This document shows positions 59,999 through 64,000 of a stretch of 64,000 nucleotides of DNA, in pieces (the first letter of the stretch is position 1; each line of letters starts with the position of its first letter). The stretch covers positions 124,001-188,000 of the forward strand of contig JABSSW010000013.1 of assembly GCA_018902385.1 (NCBI GenBank), given 5' to 3'. The notes beneath the pieces were generated by a model. The model was not told the origin of the DNA, did no database searches, and saw only the letters and a list, made by a program, of their open reading frames with translations. The translations under genes were made by a program, and so were the position numbers. The stretch is from Physcia stellaris. Lineage: Eukaryota > Ascomycota > Lecanoromycetes > Caliciales > Physciaceae.

Positions 59999-61349
59999 CT
60001 AAGCAAGAGCACCAACGTGAATCTCGGCCGCCGCCTTGATCTCGGTAGCTGCCTGCGCGTCGACCTTGACCCCACCAGAAGATCCCTCTTCTTGGGCCTT
60101 GATGTTGCCAAAATATTCAACCATATATTCGGCTCCAACCGGATTAAAGAAGACATTCTGGTACTCCAAAGTTTTTGCAGCATCCTTCGCACTGCGGGCG
60201 AACATTTCTTCTTCGTACTCGGCTAGAGCCGCGGCCACTGCTTTTTGCTCGCTGAACACGGCAAGATTGTCCCACTCGGTTTTTCGGCCGATGATTGCGC
60301 GAGCGCATTGTAAGGCATCGAGCATCCCGACGTTGACTCCGACCCCAGCGAAGGGACACATCAGATGTGCGGCGTCGCCGATGCAGGTAGCGCTATAAGT
60401 TCAATCAGTGGCATGCTCTCATCGCGCAGAATGACACGGTCCGCTCTCACCCAGTGCGGTGCTCCCATTTGAAGCCAATCGGTAGCATATACATTGGTCT
60501 CACTACAATATCATCGTCGGATTTCAGGATCATATCCTTCGATCCCTGGTCCCAGTCAGGATAATGTGTATCTATCATCGCGTGCTTCGCCGCCTCAGGT
60601 TGCGTCCAGTCGATTTCGCATTCCTTGTACCAGAATTCAGGGCAGCGGACGAAGGCATACGTTCGAATCGTTCCGTTACCGTTCCTTTGCGCCAGGATGC
60701 CTCGATCCTTGCCGATAGTAAGACACATACCTCCTCCGACTCGTTTGGCTTCGGCAGGACTTCTTTTGTCGGCGTCTACTATTGTAACATCAAGGCCGGT
60801 AACACCGGCATAGAAAGGCTTGGTGTCAGAGAGTAGCGCTCGTACTTTCGACCACGCACCGTCGGCGCCGACGACGACATCAAGTCCTGTCTCGGTGATG
60901 CCCTCGAAGTGCAGATTGTATCGGTCATCGCTCGTTTCCTCCACACGCAGCAGCCTCCTTCCCCATTTGACAGTCTTCGAATCCAGCGAATCAAGTAATA
61001 GGCTCCTCAACTTCACTCTGTCAATTTCTGGTCGATTCTTCATCTGCTCTGGGCGCCCAACGCCAAACTTCTCATTCTCGTCAAGTAGCACTTTTCCCTC
61101 CGGGGTGTATATCTTGAGAACCTCACCATCGGGATATGCGACTCTCAGGAAATCTTCGTAGAGCCCGGCCTCTTTGAGGGCGAGTTGAGCGGAGCCTTCA
61201 TGGAGGTCGAGGGAACCGCCCTGGGTGCGAGCGTGGCGGTCCTTCTCTTTCTCGTATACAGTGCAAGGGATGGAGTTGTGTTGGAGGAGGCGGGCAAGCA
61301 TAAGCCCAGCAGGACCGGCACCGATGATGGCGATCTTGGGAGGACTCAT
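59999..61349 (-). CDS. FAD-dependent monooxygenase, TetX-like
   Basis: Class A flavoprotein monooxygenase that would use NAD(P)H and O2 to hydroxylate an organic substrate. Exons 61349-60451 and 60392-59999 with a 58-bp intron (GTGAGA...ATAG), 430 residues. Motifs: Rossmann GxGxxG at residues 10-15 (IAIIGAGPAGLMLARLLQ), the Asp-Gly motif in VVVGADGAWSKVRALL, and the second FAD motif GDAAHLMCPFAGVGVNVGML right after the intron junction. QGGSLDLHEGSAQLAL near residue 45 and the spacing match the TetX/tetracycline-destructase-like branch, common in fungi; substrate unknown. No signal or membrane anchor. Lies tail-side of the NAD(P)-binding reductase on the same strand, about 940 bp away. Confidence 0.92.
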
Positions 61350-62285
61350 TGTGGGGTGGTTGTGCTTTATGAAGGTATGTTCAAGTGAAAGTGAAAGAAT
61401 AAAACGTAGCCCTTAGCGCAAGACTGATTCGAGACTTGCTGAGTGTGAGAAGAGCTGCAACGTATAAAGAAAAGTAAAACAGCAGTATTCTACGTGAACG
61501 GCAGGAGTTCAACTCCGAATACGCCGCAAGCGTGGCAGTACTTTCTCAAAAGAAGGAATGTCTGCTTAGATAAAGATTCCAGCTCCTCAGATATACCTTC
61601 ACAACCCGCCGGATGGGCATAACCTCCGTTCTCTGCCATTTTCTCCGTCCATCATGAACGAACTACGATGCCTAGCGAGCATCAGCGCCGCCGTAAGGTC
61701 CTTTTTTGGGGACCCTCGCGGGCGGTGAGTAATGGAAATCATTTCGGATGGCCGCCGCTCTCGAGTCGGCGATATAAATTTCCACAGTCTGAAATGAGAG
61801 GGTGTTTACTTTCGGGAAATAGATCGGCGCCCATCGGAGGATGCGATGAATCGGCGCCTGGATAAAGGAAGGCGGCTAAAAGCCGGCCCGAGTGTTTGGG
61901 GCTGGCGTTCATTATTCCAGGTATCCCCCAACTCATCCAGAAAAAAAAAGAGAAACAAAGAAAAACATCACAGACGAGACGATTTCAAGGAGGCAAACGT
62001 CTTTCTGGCTAGACAGAACAACTGTTTTCTATAGAGATTGGGGTTGGTGCGAAGTTCTAGATTTTCGAATCAACAATCAACAAAGCCACATCAATACTGA
62101 TTGTTCGAGAGGATGATCGAGCACTTGGTCTAGCTAGCATGCTAAATTACGTCCGATGTGACAAAGCGCAAGAACCTTCTATACACATTGCTGACCACAA
62201 ATCCCGAGGCACCAAATCACATTAAGCACGTTCCAACTCAATCCTCGAATGCTTCCTCCTCCTATAAGGACACCAGCCCCATATA
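61350..62285. other. intergenic region between two minus-strand redox genes
   Basis: About 930 bases containing the promoter of the FAD monooxygenase and 3' UTR of the reductase. Only short ORFs. Confidence 0.4.
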
Positions 62286-63077
62286 TCAATTCGAAATCAC
62301 AGGCGTACTCCTGTTCCAAGTATCCTGCTCCACGGCATCGACCAGGAACTGCGCGACACTCGCCCTCGTGATCGCCGAACCCACCCCTTTACCCGTGTTC
62401 CCAAATGTCTTCACTGGCTTTGACTCTCCCTCCGTAAGTCTTGTAGGCCTCACCAGCACGTAGTCCAGCCCACTCTCTTTGACCTCTTTGTCCACCATAT
62501 TGTGGTCGGCATACGCTTGGCCCATGTTCGAACCCTTGACGATCCAGCGCATGATGAAGATCAGGTTTGGCCAGGAATCGCCCACGCCGAGGGCTTGCAT
62601 GGTAACGAGTTTGCGAGCGCCATGTTGTTTCATGCTAGCTGCAACGTTGGCGTTGGAGTCAGCCATCAGGCGCGGGGGCGATGTGGTGGCTGCCCATGGG
62701 TTATCGCTCGTACGCGTGGAGGCAAGAGCGACGATGACGGCGGAGGGAGGGTCGGAGGAAGCAGGCGTGAATGCATTTTCCACGTCAGAGCTGTTGAGCG
62801 GGGAGCCTGAAAGATGATTGTTTAGCAATGGAGGAGGAGAGCAGGCGGCAGTAGACACCGACCTTTGACGAGGCTCAAACCATCTTTGGCTGCGATCGCC
62901 TCAGGATCCCGGACCAGTGCGGTAACTTTGTGACCTGAAGTACTCAGTTGTTAACCTCGCATCGCGACATTGATGGATATTGTATTCTGTGCAGGAACAG
63001 TACGTACCCCGCTTCAGTGCTTCGTCGATGACTAATCTTCCAGTACGGCCCGAGCCACCAAGTACGAGGATATGCAT
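62286..63077 (-). CDS. NAD(P)-binding reductase, atypical SDR/NmrA-like
   Basis: Three exons, 63077-63008, 62934-62863 and 62806-62286, with introns of 73 and 56 bp; 220 residues. ATG 63077 starts MHILVLGGSGRTGRLVIDEA with the GGxGxxG dinucleotide-binding loop of atypical short-chain dehydrogenases. Joined exons give EALKRG-HKVTALVRDPEAIAAKDGLS-LVKGSPLNSSDVENAF, the usual second strand and Rossmann continuation. Later blocks: ANVAASMKQHGARKLVTMQA, MVDKEVKESGLDYVLVRPTR and ITRASVAQFLVDAVEQDTW, all standard for the NAD(P)H-binding (NmrA-like, PF13460 type) family. No YxxxK catalytic pair is evident, as in many members that act as sensors or flavin/quinone reductases. Starts 361 bp from the divergent FAD monooxygenase. 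Confidence 0.9.
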
Positions 63078-63438
63078 TGGGCTGCTGTAGATACTGTGAT
63101 AATCCTGAGCGTGGGGAGGTGAGGGAGAGCGAAGCTTCAGTAATGCCAAATGGGTGAGAGACTTGGTAAAGACCGAAGTGTTTTTGAATATGGAGTAAAG
63201 CCGGAACAGACTGTCCATTCGGACATCGGGCATTCCGAAGCTGACACATGGCTGTTTATTTGTGTCACGGAGCTATTTCATATGAGGCAGACATCGATGC
63301 ATCGGCGTTCTGCTCGTGCCTCTCCGTTGAATATGTCTGCCTGTGCTAACTGCTCATTTATTTCAACATTCGTTTTCTTACGCTGATCTGCCATTGGATC
63401 ACCCACATTCGAAGCAGAAGCTCACTGGCACCACCGCC
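63078..63438. promoter_or_regulatory. 361-bp divergent promoter region
   Basis: Separates the start codons of the minus-strand reductase and the plus-strand monooxygenase, so both promoters must lie here. No binding motif could be identified with confidence. Confidence 0.4.
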
Positions 63439-64000
63439 ATGGACCAAGCACCACCAAAAGAAGTCGCTATCATCGGCGCTGGTCTTTCTGTAAGTCGGGA
63501 TACCATACCCATCAGCCTCTAACTATCCGCTGATCGTACCCAGGGACTCAGCTTAGCTCTTACTCTCCACGCTCATTCCATTCCATGCACGATCTACGAG
63601 ATCCGTCAGAAGTCTTATGACATCGGCGGCGGGATCATGTTGTCCCCTAACGCGCTACGTGTTCTTGACGCTTTGAAAGTCTATGAGCGAATCCGTACAA
63701 AGGGCTACAACTTCGAACATTCCGATTTCAAGAACGAGCAGGGTGAGACGACGGGCACTTACTACTTCGGTCACGCGCAGCTGTACGGCTACAAGGCACT
63801 GAGAATCTACCGTCAGACCTTGATCGAGGAGCTTCGTGCCATGTGCGAGGAGAAAGGCATCACCATCCACTACGAAAAGAAGTTTACTGGCGTCATCTCC
63901 GAAACTGCCGAGGACGTGAAATTCGAACTTGCCGACGGTTCCGTGATAACGGCCAGTCTTTTGATCGGCGCCGACGGCATCCATTCCAAAGTTCGTCAGT
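63439..64000 (+). CDS. FAD-dependent monooxygenase (salicylate hydroxylase-like), 5' part
   Basis: Truncated by the window end. Exon 1 63439-63489, intron 63490-63543 (54 bp, GTAAGT...CCAG), exon 2 from 63544. The start MDQAPPKEVAIIGAGLS-GLSLALTLHAHS crosses the intron within the GxGxxG loop. Then YDIGGGIMLSPNALRVLDAL, typical of salicylate-hydroxylase/kynurenine-monooxygenase-like enzymes, and LLIGADGIHSKVRQ, the Asp-Gly motif, at the edge. Aromatic-ring hydroxylation is the usual reaction of the family. Its divergent pairing with a reductase and proximity to another FAD monooxygenase suggest a shared pathway, which is inference. Confidence 0.9.

Noticed and set aside
59685-60002. 105-codon plus ORF
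   Set aside because: No ATG start and lies in the 3' region of the opposite-strand monooxygenase.
63655-63984. 109-codon minus ORF
   Set aside because: Antisense shadow of the second FAD monooxygenase.

Overview
The window is nuclear DNA from a filamentous ascomycete (Pezizomycotina). Genes have several short GT-AG introns (46-160 bp, one of 305 bp), the proteins belong to typical ascomycete families, and a 16-kb AT-rich block shows the transition-type decay expected of repeat-induced point mutation (RIP). The mix of STAND-type N-terminal domain genes, small secreted Cys-rich proteins and RIP-degraded Gypsy/Copia-like repeats fits Leotiomycetes best, but that placement is inference.

Layout. 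0.3-11.8 kb holds housekeeping genes: mitoribosomal uS11m, a mitochondrial stomatin-like protein, a U1-type zinc-finger splicing factor (WBP4-like), a zinc-type (MDR) oxidoreductase with an antisense ORF in a 305-bp intron, a ~1,056-residue coiled-coil protein and a RidA-family protein. 12.9-18.1 kb holds a STAND N-terminal-domain protein with an 11-unit hexapeptide repeat, a secreted Cys-rich protein and a small two-helix membrane protein. 20.7-32.4 kb holds a disordered basic protein, a DnaJ protein with a C-terminal zinc ribbon, a FAM192A/NIP30 homologue, a protein with a zincin-like HExxHxxExxH motif and a hydrophobin-like secreted protein.

33.7-51.4 kb is the most striking part. A second STAND-type N-terminal-domain gene is split in its second exon by a nest of LTR fossils. 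The outer element (34459-50431) has ~206-bp LTRs and a 5-bp target duplication GCTAG. Inside it lie a 1.9-kb non-autonomous LTR element, a 9.8-kb minus-strand Gypsy element with 143-bp LTRs (itself carrying a ~1.9-kb block of more normal composition), and a solo LTR of the outer family with its own perfect 5-bp duplication. The host reading frame is open on both sides of the nest.

51.4-59.9 kb is gene-poor, with a ~500-bp element with 60-bp inverted ends, a possible gene remnant and a PTH11/rhodopsin-domain membrane protein whose gene structure is only partly resolvable. 60.0-64.0 kb holds three redox genes: a TetX-like FAD monooxygenase and an NAD(P)-binding reductase on the minus strand, and a divergently transcribed second FAD monooxygenase running off the window. 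They may be the edge of a catabolic or secondary-metabolism cluster.

Several otherwise sound genes (uS11m, zinc finger, RidA, STAND-N) carry a one-base frame change, in most cases at a C or G run. This looks more like homopolymer error in the assembly than gene decay, and matters for anyone using predicted proteins from this sequence.
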